From positions 1 to 17,241 of the forward strand of contig DATHII010000135.1 of NCBI GenBank assembly GCA_035316885.1: a stretch of 17,241 nucleotides of DNA, written 5' to 3'. A program made the position numbers and the translations under genes. Numbering within the stretch: position 1 is the stretch's first letter; each line of letters begins with the position of its first letter. Source of the stretch: DASRTE01 sp035316885. GTDB lineage: Bacteria; Actinomycetota; Actinomycetes; Jiangellales; Jiangellaceae. The notes beneath the pieces were generated by a model. That model ran no database searches and had not been told where the DNA came from. It saw only the letters and a list, made by a program, of their open reading frames with translations. This document shows positions 1 to 7,162 of this stretch, piece after piece.

Positions 1-412
1 CGGAGTAGGTCTTCGCCGCCCGGTCGGCCGCGTCGGCCAAGCCGAAATCGGCCAACAGCTCGCGGGCTCGCTGCTTGGCCTGCCTCTTGGGATGACCGAG
101 CAGCCGGCCGATCAGCAGAAGGTTCTCGGTGCCGGTGAGCATCTCGTCGACCGCCGCGTACTGCCCGGTCAGGCCGATGAGCTGGCGCACCTGGTGGGCG
201 TCGTTGACAACGTCGTAGCCACCCACCCTCGCGTGGCCGGCGTCAGGCTTTAGAAGCGTGCTGAGCACCCGCACGGCGGTCGTCTTGCCCGCCCCGTTCG
301 GCCCGAGCAGCCCCAGCACCGTACCGGTGCGAACGCCGAGATCGACCCCGTCCAGAGCGGTTGTCTCGCCGAAGCGTTTGACCAGGCCCTCGGCCCAGAT
401 CGCGTGATTCAT
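1..412 (-). CDS. ABC transporter ATP-binding protein, DrrA type (5' part only)
   Basis: This is the N-terminal 137 residues of an ATPase that would energise an ABC-2 type exporter in the membrane; the rest lies beyond the left edge. Visible in the translation from ATG at 412 are a Walker A motif, GPNGAGKTT (residues 37-45), the spacing typical of the daunorubicin-resistance (DrrA) subfamily, and a Q-loop region around GQYAAVDEMLTG (83-94). The last codons read KTYS, where the ABC signature (YSGG) would begin. An AGGGAGA ribosome-binding site lies about 5 nt before the start. The usual partner, a permease, would be expected next to it outside the window. Substrate cannot be inferred. The family is clear; the exact role (drug, lipid or glycan export) is not. 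Confidence 0.9.
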   Translation of the reverse strand, partial: MNHAIWAEGLVKRFGETTALDGVDLGVRTGTVLGLLGPNGAGKTTAVRVLSTLLKPDAGHARVGGYDVVNDAHQVRQLIGLTGQYAAVDEMLTGTENLLLIGRLLGHPKRQAKQRARELLADFGLADAADRAAKTYS

Positions 413-685
413 CGGTATCTCCCTGTTCGTCGACAGCGATCTCAGCATGCCGGGTGGGTCTGACATTCCACGCAGATGACGCCGACAGCGAACGTACGGC
501 CGGTCCGGAGGCCGTGTCGACGAGTTATTTCGTAGTGAATGCTGGGCCGGCGATGCCTGGCCGGTCCGACCGACAAAATGGTCTGCATCGCCGACCGAGC
601 AAACCTCGGCAAAGAGCGTGCCGAACTCAAATCCGTCCTGTTCGTCGGGCCGCTACTGGTCGACGATCGTGCGTCAGTCGGGCTG
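413..685. other. Intergenic region between ponA2 stop and ABC ATPase start
   Basis: No gene is supported in these 273 bases; short open frames here lack a family match or a ribosome-binding site. The stretch around 520-600 is less GC-rich than its surroundings and should hold the promoter of the leftward ABC ATPase gene, but I cannot pick out hexamers with confidence. A short GGCCGG repeat pair (about 546-566) could form a weak hairpin downstream of ponA2. Confidence 0.4.
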
Positions 686-3112
686 CTACGTCTCCGGTGG
701 TGGTGTGGCGGGTGGACTCCCGCGGCCCCGACCCGGCCCTCGGCCGTCCTCGTTGCCGTCGCTGGGAGGCTCCTGCTGCCCAGTGCTGAGGTAGAGGCCG
801 ACCGCGCTTCCGGCGGCGACGCTTGACCCACTCGCCGGGTCGGTCTCGACCACGAGGCCCTGGGCGATCGCCGACGCCACGTCGCCCGCGACGTAGGCGC
901 CGAAGCCGACTTCTCCGAGGCGGTCGGACGCGGCCTGCGCATCCATGCCCCGAACGTCGGGCACGCGCTCGTTTAGTCCACGGACGACGCTCGGGTCGGG
1001 CCGGTTGAAGCCGACCTTGCGGGCGCCGTCGAGCGCTGCGTCCATCGCCTCCTTCCAGATCGGACCGGGGATGCAGCCACCACAGGCGGAGCTGATGCGG
1101 TCGCCGTTGTAGGTACGGTCGTCGAGGGTCGTCTGGCTGCCGTCCAGATCGGCGACGGCGACGGCAGTGGCCAGCTGGGGCGTGTATCCCGCGAACCAGA
1201 CGGCGATGGAGTTATCCGTGGTTCCCGTCTTGCCCGCGGCAATGCGGCCGCCGTCGAGGCGCATGCGGTTGCCGGTGGCACCGGGACTCTCGATGACGCC
1301 CTGCAACACCATGTTGACGCCGTCGGCGACGCCCTCCGGGAGCACCCGGTTGCACGAGGGTTTGCGGTCGACCACGACTTCGCCGTTGCGGTCACGTACC
1401 TGCAACACCGCGATGGAGTCGCAATGCACGCCGCGCGCCGCGAACATCGCGTAGCCCTCGGCCATCGCCATTGGAGACACCGTGTTGGAGCCGAGCGTGA
1501 ACGAGGCGACCTGGTCGAGCGGCTGGCCCTCGCTCTCTGTCGGGATCTGCTTGAAGATGCCGGACTCCTGGGCGATCGTCGCCGGTTCGCAAATGCCCGT
1601 TCGCTGCAGGAGCTGGACGTAGAAGGTGTTGACGGACCGTTCGGTGCCGGTCCGCAGGTCGAACTCCCCGGCCCCGGTCGAGTTCTTGGGCGAGTAGTCG
1701 TGGTCGGTGGTGTAGATCGAGTTGCCGTTCCAGCAGATGTCGAACTTCTTGCCGCCCATGGGTAGCGTCTGGGGCGCGTGGATCGTCGTGTTCAGCGGAA
1801 TGCCCTGCCGGATGGCGGCCGCGAGGACGAACGGCTTGAATGCGGATCCTGCCTGGATGCCGTTCGATTCACCCATCAGCTTGTCGACGGCGTAGTTGAC
1901 CTGGCTCATGCCGTCGCCCGAGGGCCCGTAGTCCCGCGAGTTTGCGATGGACCGGATGTACCCCGTGCCCGGCTCGACCATGGCGAGCGTGCCGACGGCG
2001 GTGTCGGTTGGCGCGACCCGGTCTGAGACCGCGTCCTGGCCGGCCTGTTGGTACGTCGGCTCCAGCGTCGTGGTGATGGTCAGGCCGCCGCGCTGGAGGC
2101 TGTTGATGCGGGCCTCGCGGGTCTCGCCGAGTTCGGGCATCAGGGCGATCTCGTGCACGACGTAGTCGCAGAACCACGGTGCCCATGAGGGCACGCAGCC
2201 TGCGGGCGTCGGGCTGAGAGCCAGGCCGAGGTCGGATTGGCGGGCCGCGGCACCGTCGGCCTCGGACACCATGCCGATCTCGACCATGCGGTCGAGCACC
2301 TGGGTGCGTCGGCCGAGCGCCTTCTCCGGATTGTCGGTGGGGTCGTATGCGGAGGGCGCCTGCACGAGCCCGGCCAGCATGGCCGCCTGCGGAAGCGTGA
2401 GCTTCTCGGCACTCGTCGAGAAGAAGTATCGCGCCGCCGCCTCGATGCCATAGGCACCGCCGCCGTCGCCGCCGCCGCCGAAGTAGGCGATGTTGAGGTA
2501 GCGCTCGAGGATCTCGTCCTTGGTCAGCTTGTCCTCGACGCTCGCCGCCAGGCGAAGCTCGCGCAGCTTGCGGACGTAGCCATCGGCCCCCGTGCTGGTG
2601 ATGGCTGCGTGCCGCTCCTCTGGCGTCTCCGCCTGGTCGAGAAGGACGAGTTTGACGTACTGCTGAGTCAGGGTGGAGCCGCCACCGGCGGTACAGCCCT
2701 CGTCGCAGGTGATGTCGCCGGCATCGAGGTTACCGAGCAGCGCCCGTGCAGTTCCCTGCATGTCAATGGGGCCGTGCTCGTAGAAGCGGTGGTCCTCGAT
2801 GGCGAGGATCGCGTCCTTCATCACAGGGGCGATCTTGTCCAGTGACACGTAGACACGGTTCTGCTCGTAGAACGTGGCGACGGTCTTGCCGGTGGCATCG
2901 ACGATCCGTGACTGCTCGGCGAGCGGGCGGGTTTCGAGTTCGGCGGGCATGTCGTTGAAGGCGGTCGCGCTTTCACGCGCCGCGAGGCCGAGACTTGCCG
3001 CCACGGGGAGGGCCAGGCCGGCCACGAGCACACCAGCGAGACCGCTCACCCCGATGATCAGCAGACTGCGTCGGAGAGCGGCCACGACGGTGTCAGGGCG
3101 GAGGGACGCCAT
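686..3112 (-). CDS. ponA2: Bifunctional penicillin-binding protein, PonA2/PBP1A class, with PASTA domain
   Basis: An 808-residue class A PBP that polymerises lipid II (GT51 glycosyltransferase) and cross-links the glycan strands (transpeptidase) outside the membrane. A single N-terminal membrane anchor spans about residues 17-45. GT51 signatures are EDHRFYEHG (106-114, catalytic Glu106), GGSTLTQQ (144-151) and KDEILERYLN (198-207). Transpeptidase motifs are SAFK (nucleophile Ser423, Lys426), SVN (493-495) and KTGT (628-631). One PASTA domain covers about 717-776 and begins VPDVRGMDAQAASDRL. A Pro/Gly/Arg-rich tail of about 30 residues follows. The predicted exterior part has ten cysteines (136, 140, 306, 315, 460, 508, 564, 587, 677, 680). 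It is divergent from whiB4, as ponA2 is in mycobacteria. The ATG at 3112 is supported by the membrane anchor directly after it; its ribosome-binding site is weak. Confidence 0.96.
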   Translation of the reverse strand: MASLRPDTVVAALRRSLLIIGVSGLAGVLVAGLALPVAASLGLAARESATAFNDMPAELETRPLAEQSRIVDATGKTVATFYEQNRVYVSLDKIAPVMKDAILAIEDHRFYEHGPIDMQGTARALLGNLDAGDITCDEGCTAGGGSTLTQQYVKLVLLDQAETPEERHAAITSTGADGYVRKLRELRLAASVEDKLTKDEILERYLNIAYFGGGGDGGGAYGIEAAARYFFSTSAEKLTLPQAAMLAGLVQAPSAYDPTDNPEKALGRRTQVLDRMVEIGMVSEADGAAARQSDLGLALSPTPAGCVPSWAPWFCDYVVHEIALMPELGETREARINSLQRGGLTITTTLEPTYQQAGQDAVSDRVAPTDTAVGTLAMVEPGTGYIRSIANSRDYGPSGDGMSQVNYAVDKLMGESNGIQAGSAFKPFVLAAAIRQGIPLNTTIHAPQTLPMGGKKFDICWNGNSIYTTDHDYSPKNSTGAGEFDLRTGTERSVNTFYVQLLQRTGICEPATIAQESGIFKQIPTESEGQPLDQVASFTLGSNTVSPMAMAEGYAMFAARGVHCDSIAVLQVRDRNGEVVVDRKPSCNRVLPEGVADGVNMVLQGVIESPGATGNRMRLDGGRIAAGKTGTTDNSIAVWFAGYTPQLATAVAVADLDGSQTTLDDRTYNGDRISSACGGCIPGPIWKEAMDAALDGARKVGFNRPDPSVVRGLNERVPDVRGMDAQAASDRLGEVGFGAYVAGDVASAIAQGLVVETDPASGSSVAAGSAVGLYLSTGQQEPPSDGNEDGRGPGRGRGSPPATPPPET

Positions 3113-3264
3113 GGCAGCACACTACGTGGTGTCGTCGGCATGGCTCGACACCATGCACCGGCGGGAGCAGACTGTTACACCCGGACAGGCCGGGTGTTAT
3201 CGGTCAGATGGGTGCTCCACATTTTTCATCTGCGGGTCCTAGCGGTCCGGCCTGCGCTTGTCTA

Positions 3265-3293
3265 CCGTGATCACAGCGGGGCGTGATCAACGG
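3265..3293. repeat. Short imperfect inverted repeat with two TGATCA cores upstream of whiB4
   Basis: CGTGATCA occurs twice, at 3266-3273 and 3282-3289, 16 bp apart. The two copies fold back on each other (CCGT-GATCAC against GTGATC-ACGG, one bulged A at 3289) with an 8-nt loop. It lies 44-72 bp upstream of the whiB4 start in the 224-bp gap shared with ponA2. It could be a two-site operator, a hairpin in the whiB4 leader, or a degenerate copy of the TGATCA-ended palindromes seen elsewhere in the window. Function is inference. Confidence 0.5.
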
Positions 3294-3336
3294 ACGGGGT
3301 CGTTGGGCGCGGGCACTCCGCAACGGGGGAGGAGCC

Positions 3337-3630
3337 ATGAGGTGGGTGAACGACTGGCCCAGCCAGGCGGCGTGTCGGGGAGCCGAGCCGGACGAACTGT
3401 TCGTACCTGGCGCTGCGCAGAACAGGGCCAAGGCCCTGTGCATGGGGTGTCCCGTGCGCACCGAATGCCTGGCCGACGCACTCGACAATCGCACCGAGTT
3501 CGGCATCTGGGGCGGCATGACCGAGCGCGAGCGCCGCGCCCTGTTGCGCCGGCGGTCAGGTGTCGTGTCGTGGCGGGCGCTACTCCAGGCGGCCTGGCTG
3601 GAGTACGAGGAGGTCGCCCACGCCGGCTGA
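3337..3630 (+). CDS. whiB4: WhiB-family iron-sulfur transcription factor, WhiB4/WblA type
   Basis: A 97-residue Wbl protein, expected to hold a redox- or NO-sensitive [4Fe-4S] cluster and act with the principal sigma factor or DNA. The four cluster cysteines are Cys13, Cys35, Cys38 and Cys44 (C-x21-C-x2-C-x5-C). The family turn GIWGG is at 56-60, followed by the basic segment TERERRALLRRR (62-73). I chose ATG at 3337 because a strong GGGGAGGAG ribosome-binding site precedes it and the Wbl domain starts at once; an in-frame upstream start at 3283 adds 18 residues without family similarity. Context assigns the subgroup: divergent from ponA2 and convergent (15-nt gap) with the bagB-like gene, matching mycobacterial whiB4 and Streptomyces wblA. 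In those organisms the orthologues affect oxidative-stress response or differentiation; transfer of that role is inference. Confidence 0.95.
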   Translation: MRWVNDWPSQAACRGAEPDELFVPGAAQNRAKALCMGCPVRTECLADALDNRTEFGIWGGMTERERRALLRRRSGVVSWRALLQAAWLEYEEVAHAG

Positions 3631-3645
3631 CCGTCCCGGACGACG

Positions 3646-4788
3646 TCAGCGTTGTGCGACGAGCTCCGACCCGACCTCCCGCAGGCCGCGGAGGTCGTTG
3701 ACGTCGATCGGCAGTGCGGGCACCCGCGTGACCGGCACGGTCGGGTGCGCCGCGGTGAACCGCGCTGCCCGGTGTTCATCACGCGTGGCCAGCCTGAGGT
3801 TCGCGGCGTGCAACCGCAGCAGCGATGTCGTCAGCCGGTGCTCGCGGGTGCTCACGAGGCGGTCTGCCGCCGCGGTGGCCTGGTGCTCGCTCAGGCCATC
3901 GGGTCGCTCGCGGTGCATCCGATTGAGCACGAGGCCGGCCAGCGGCATCGCGTCGCTGCCGAGCCGCTCGACGAAGTACGAGGCCTCGCGCAGTGCGTCG
4001 AGCTCTGGAGTGGACACGACGACGAAGGCGGTCTCGGGCCGCTTGAGGAGCGCATACGTCTGGTCGGCGCGCTCCCTGAACCCGCCGAACATGGTGTCCA
4101 GCGCCGCGACGAACGTCTGGACGTCGCCAAGCAGTTCGCCGCCGAGGACCCTGGTCAACGCGCCGGTCACGGCACCGAAGCCCGCCTGGAGCACCCTGAG
4201 GTAGGCGCGTCCGCCCGCCCGTGCCGGCATCCCGAGCAGGCGGATCAGGCGGCCGTCGAGAAAAGAGCCGAGCCGTTCGGGCGCGTCGAGGAAGTCCAGG
4301 GCCGACCGCGACGGAGGCGTGTCCACGACGATCAGGTCCCACTCGTCGCGGGCGCGCAGCTGGCCCAGCTTCTCCATCGCCATGTACTCCTGCGTTCCCG
4401 CAAAGGAGGACGACAGGGCCTGGTAGAAGGGGTTGGCCAGGATCTTGCCGGCCTTCTCGGGGGTGGCGTGCGCCTCCAGGATCTCGTCGAAGGTCCGCTT
4501 CATGTCGAGCATCATCGCGTCGAGGCGGCCACCGCCCGCATTGGCGATTCCGGGCACCTGCCGGGGAGTGTTGTCGAGCTCGGTAAGGCCCAGCGACTGT
4601 GCCAGCCGGCGCGCCGGGTCGATGGTGAGCACGACCACCCGGCGGCCATGCTCGGCCGCTCGCAGGGCGACGGCAGCCGCTGTCGTCGTCTTGCCCACGC
4701 CTCCGGAACCGCAGCACACGATGATCCGGGTGCGGGTGTCGTGCAGCAGGCCGTCGACGTCGAAATGTGCCGAAGGTCGCGTGTTCAT
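3646..4788 (-). CDS. bagB: ArsA/Get3-like ATPase, second of pair (BagB/Rv3680 type)
   Basis: A 380-residue soluble P-loop ATPase of the ArsA/Get3 superfamily. Visible are a P-loop CCGSGGVGKTTT (25-36), a switch I-like DPARRLAQSLGL (58-69) and DTPPSRSALDFLDAP (156-170), which corresponds to the DTAPTGHTLR motif of ArsA. The P-loop has Ser28 where the deviant Walker A motif normally carries its signature lysine (KGGxGKT). Start: ATG at 4788 overlaps the TGA of the preceding gene in ATGA, and an extended frame to 4860 lies inside that gene. In M. tuberculosis the matching pair (Rv3679/Rv3680, called BagA/BagB) is described as Get3-related and as acting together; arsenite transport is unlikely because no ArsB is present. 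Client or substrate is unknown from sequence. Confidence 0.92.
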   Translation of the reverse strand: MNTRPSAHFDVDGLLHDTRTRIIVCCGSGGVGKTTTAAAVALRAAEHGRRVVVLTIDPARRLAQSLGLTELDNTPRQVPGIANAGGGRLDAMMLDMKRTFDEILEAHATPEKAGKILANPFYQALSSSFAGTQEYMAMEKLGQLRARDEWDLIVVDTPPSRSALDFLDAPERLGSFLDGRLIRLLGMPARAGGRAYLRVLQAGFGAVTGALTRVLGGELLGDVQTFVAALDTMFGGFRERADQTYALLKRPETAFVVVSTPELDALREASYFVERLGSDAMPLAGLVLNRMHRERPDGLSEHQATAAADRLVSTREHRLTTSLLRLHAANLRLATRDEHRAARFTAAHPTVPVTRVPALPIDVNDLRGLREVGSELVAQR

Positions 4789-5765
4789 GCGGCACCCTGG
4801 TCGCTCAATGCCGCACCCAGCTCGTAGAGCCCGGCCAGGTCGATGCCATCCGGGAGCCACGGAAGTTCGTAGGTCGGGCGGTCCAGTGCGGCGACTGCTG
4901 TGCGCTCGCGCTTCTCCAGCGCAACCCTCTCGGCGTGGGCGGCCGCCTCGGCCGCCAAGCGGTCGACCAGCGACTCGCCCTGGGTGAGCCCGGCGACCCG
5001 CAGACCCGCCTCGATCATGAGCCGGTCCAAGCGCCCCTGCCGTGCAGCCGCGAGGTCGCGGACGGTCAAGAGCGGCCGCCGGACCTGGTTGACCACGACT
5101 GCCCCGACCGGGATGCCTGCGTCGTCCAGGTCGCCGACGGTGTCGGCGGTCTCCTGGACCGGCATCTCCTCGAGCACGGTCACGACATGGACCGCGGTCC
5201 GTGGCGAGCTGATCAGCTCGGTGATCGCGGCCGCGTGGCGGCTGACTGGACCGACACGCGCCAGCGACGTGACGGCCGCATTGACGCTGAGGAACCGGGT
5301 GATCCGCCCCGTCGGCGGTGCGTCGAGGACGACGGCGTCGTAGACGAAGCCGCCGTCCGTCCGCCGGCGACGGGTCGCCTCATACGTCTTGCCGGTAAGG
5401 AGAACGTCACGCATGCCGGGGGCGACGGTCGTGGCGAACTCGATGATCCCCATCCGGTCGAGCGCCCGCCCCGCCCTGCCCAGCCGGTAATAGAGGTCGA
5501 GGTACTCGTACATGGCCTGTTGTGCGTCGACCGCGAGTCCGAACAGGTCGCCGCCGTCGCGGGCGACGGCGAGCCTGCGCTCCTCGTAAGGGAGAGGGGC
5601 GACGTCGAACAACTGAGCCAGGCCCTGGCGCTCCTCGACCTCCACGAGAAGTACCTTGTGGCCGCCCGAGGCGAGCGCCAGGGCCAGGGCGGCGGCGACG
5701 GTGGTCTTGCCGGTGCCACCCTTGCCGGTGACCACGTGCAGTCGCACACCCTCCCAGTCGCTCAC
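4785..5765 (-). CDS. bagA: ArsA/Get3-like ATPase, first of pair (BagA/Rv3679 type)
   Basis: About 326 residues, with a full deviant Walker A motif GKGGTGKTT (14-22, signature Lys15 and catalytic Lys20) and an ArsA-type DAPPTGRITRFLSV (148-161). This is the canonical half of a probable BagA-BagB heterodimer: it has the signature lysine its partner lacks. Two in-frame GTG starts, 5771 and 5765, sit just before the conserved N-terminal strand; I chose 5765 but neither has a good ribosome-binding site. A longer frame to 5948 runs through the end of bkdC and its product shows no family similarity. The gene follows bkdC by about 30 nt on the same strand and overlaps bagB by 4 nt, so bkd and bag genes may share a transcript. 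Confidence 0.92.
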   Translation of the reverse strand: MSDWEGVRLHVVTGKGGTGKTTVAAALALALASGGHKVLLVEVEERQGLAQLFDVAPLPYEERRLAVARDGGDLFGLAVDAQQAMYEYLDLYYRLGRAGRALDRMGIIEFATTVAPGMRDVLLTGKTYEATRRRRTDGGFVYDAVVLDAPPTGRITRFLSVNAAVTSLARVGPVSRHAAAITELISSPRTAVHVVTVLEEMPVQETADTVGDLDDAGIPVGAVVVNQVRRPLLTVRDLAAARQGRLDRLMIEAGLRVAGLTQGESLVDRLAAEAAAHAERVALEKRERTAVAALDRPTYELPWLPDGIDLAGLYELGAALSDQGAA

Positions 5766-5794
5766 GGGCACCGAGCGTAGGCGAGCGGGCGACT

Positions 5795-7162
5795 TCAGAG
5801 CTCCGCGAGGAGCCCGATCGGACGTTCGACGCAGTCGGCGACGTAACGCAGGAATCCGCCGGCGATGCCGCCGTCGCAGACCCGGTGGTCGAAGGTCAGC
5901 GAGAGCTGGGTGACCTTGCGCACGGCAAGGGACCCGTCGACCACCCATGGCTTGTCGATGATCCGGCCGATCCCGAGCAGGGCGGCCTCGGGGTGGTTGA
6001 TGATCGGCGTCGAGCCATCGACGCCGAAGACCCCGTAGTTGTTCAGGGTGAACGTGCCCCCGGTCAGGTCACGGGTTCCGAGCCGCCCGTCGCGGGCGAG
6101 ACCGGTGAGCCGGGCAAGCTCGTCGGCGAGGTCGAGCGTCGTCATCCGGTGGGCGTCCCTGACCACGGGAACGACGAGACCGCGGTCGGTCTGGGCCGCG
6201 AAGCCGAGGTTGACGTACGGCAGCTGGACGATCTCGACTGCGTCGCCGTCGTGCTCGACGCGCGCGTTCAGCTCGGGATGGCGGCGCAGTCCGGCGACGA
6301 CGAACCGGGCGAGCAGGGCGAGCAGTCCGATGGCGCGGTCCGGGTGTGCGGCTCGCAGCGCCTCGCGCGCCTCGAGGAGTCCGGTTGCGTCGACGTCGAC
6401 CCAGGTCGTCGCGTCCGGGATCTCACGGCGACTGCGTGTGAGCTTGTCGGCGACGGTTCGGCGCACCCCCCGCAGCGGGGTGCGTACCTCGTCCGTCCCC
6501 ATGATCATGTCGACTTCGCCGCCTTCAGCGGCAGCAAAATCGACATGATCATGGGCTGCTGCGGGGGCGGTCAGCGCCGCCTCGACGTCACGGCGCAGGA
6601 CGAGGCCGTGCGGACCAGAGCCGGCAAGCCTGGCGACGTCGAGCCCGCCGTCGCGGGCCAGCCGCCGCACGACGGGAGAGATGACGCGCGGGGTGCCGCT
6701 GGCCGGGGGACGCTGCGCACGTCCACGATGGCGCCGGCCGCCGGCGGCGCCGGTCCCGTATCCCACGAGTACCGCGCCCGAGCCCGCCCGCTCCTCAGTC
6801 CGGTAGGAGTCGCCCGCGGGAGAGGCGGGGTCGGCAGGCGGCGCCACCGTGAGCAACGGGCGGCCGACGGGGACCATGTCGCCGACCGAGCCGTGCAGCG
6901 TGACGACGGTCCCCGCGTAGGGGCACGGCACCTCGACGGCGGCCTTGGCAGTCTCGACCTCGACGACGATGTCGTCCACGCCGACCTCGTCGCCCTCGGC
7001 CACACGCCAGGCGAGGATCTCGGCCTCGGTCAGCCCTTCGCCGAGGTCCGGCAGCACAAACGTCTGTACCTCCCCGTGATCATCGGCAGTCTCGGGCCCA
7101 TGCGGCCCCGAACTGCCGATGATCACGGGCTGGTGGGGAGGGTCCGGAGGCGGCGAGGTCAT
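5795..7162 (-). CDS. bkdC: Branched-chain 2-oxoacid dehydrogenase E2, lipoamide acyltransferase
   Basis: A 455-residue E2 core subunit that moves the acyl group from E1 to CoA. Domains in order: lipoyl domain about 32-106 with lipoyl-lysine Lys73 in ETAKAAVEV; peripheral subunit-binding domain about 157-197 (VISPVVRRLARDGGLDVARL); catalytic domain about 226-455 with DHRVCDGG, giving His426 and Asp430 of HxxxDG. Start ATG at 7162 overlaps the bkdB stop in ATGA; an extended frame to 7207 would enter bkdB. Two long DNA palindromes are read through in frame: codons 12-30 (PVIIGSSGPHGPETADDHG), just before the lipoyl domain, and about codons 203-222 (HDHVDFAAAEGGEVDMIMG) in the linker before the catalytic domain. 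Both fall where extra sequence should be tolerated. A pyruvate-type E2 cannot be wholly excluded, but the E1alpha features favour branched-chain substrates. Confidence 0.95.
   Translation of the reverse strand: MTSPPPDPPHQPVIIGSSGPHGPETADDHGEVQTFVLPDLGEGLTEAEILAWRVAEGDEVGVDDIVVEVETAKAAVEVPCPYAGTVVTLHGSVGDMVPVGRPLLTVAPPADPASPAGDSYRTEERAGSGAVLVGYGTGAAGGRRHRGRAQRPPASGTPRVISPVVRRLARDGGLDVARLAGSGPHGLVLRRDVEAALTAPAAAHDHVDFAAAEGGEVDMIMGTDEVRTPLRGVRRTVADKLTRSRREIPDATTWVDVDATGLLEAREALRAAHPDRAIGLLALLARFVVAGLRRHPELNARVEHDGDAVEIVQLPYVNLGFAAQTDRGLVVPVVRDAHRMTTLDLADELARLTGLARDGRLGTRDLTGGTFTLNNYGVFGVDGSTPIINHPEAALLGIGRIIDKPWVVDGSLAVRKVTQLSLTFDHRVCDGGIAGGFLRYVADCVERPIGLLAEL
6498..6555. repeat. 58-nt palindromic element inside bkdC (linker copy)
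   Basis: Perfect 16-bp inverted arms at 6498-6513 (CCCATGATCATGTCGA) and 6540-6555. The stem continues inward with 7 of the next 10 positions paired, leaving a loop of about 6 nt. The outer 11 bases, CCCATGATCAT, differ by one base from those of the copy at 7073. The element encodes about 19 residues between the E3/E1-binding domain and the catalytic domain. Confidence 0.9.
7073..7129. repeat. 57-nt palindromic element inside bkdC (N-terminal copy)
   Basis: Perfect 18-bp inverted arms at 7073-7090 (CCCGTGATCATCGGCAGT) and 7112-7129. Inside them TCGGG/CC pairs with GG/CCCGA with one bulged C, leaving a 5-nt loop. Its 57 nt are exactly 19 codons, read in frame as bkdC codons 12-30, starting 33 nt after the start codon. 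It is expected to form a strong hairpin in the mRNA near the ribosome-binding region. Confidence 0.92.

Noticed and set aside
439..830. Small open frames between the ABC ATPase and ponA2
   Set aside because: They overlap the ponA2 3' end or lack start signals and family similarity; most likely chance frames in GC-rich DNA.
3283..3336. Upstream start for whiB4 at 3283
   Set aside because: It adds 18 unconserved residues and passes over a strong ribosome-binding site placed for ATG 3337.
3652..4827. 391-codon + strand frame opposite bagB
   Set aside because: Antisense shadow of an ATPase whose motifs are unambiguous on the - strand.
3646..5765. Arsenite efflux system suggested by the two ArsA-like ATPases
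   Set aside because: No arsB, arsD, arsR or arsC gene is nearby, and the context matches the BagA/BagB pair next to whiB4 and ponA2.
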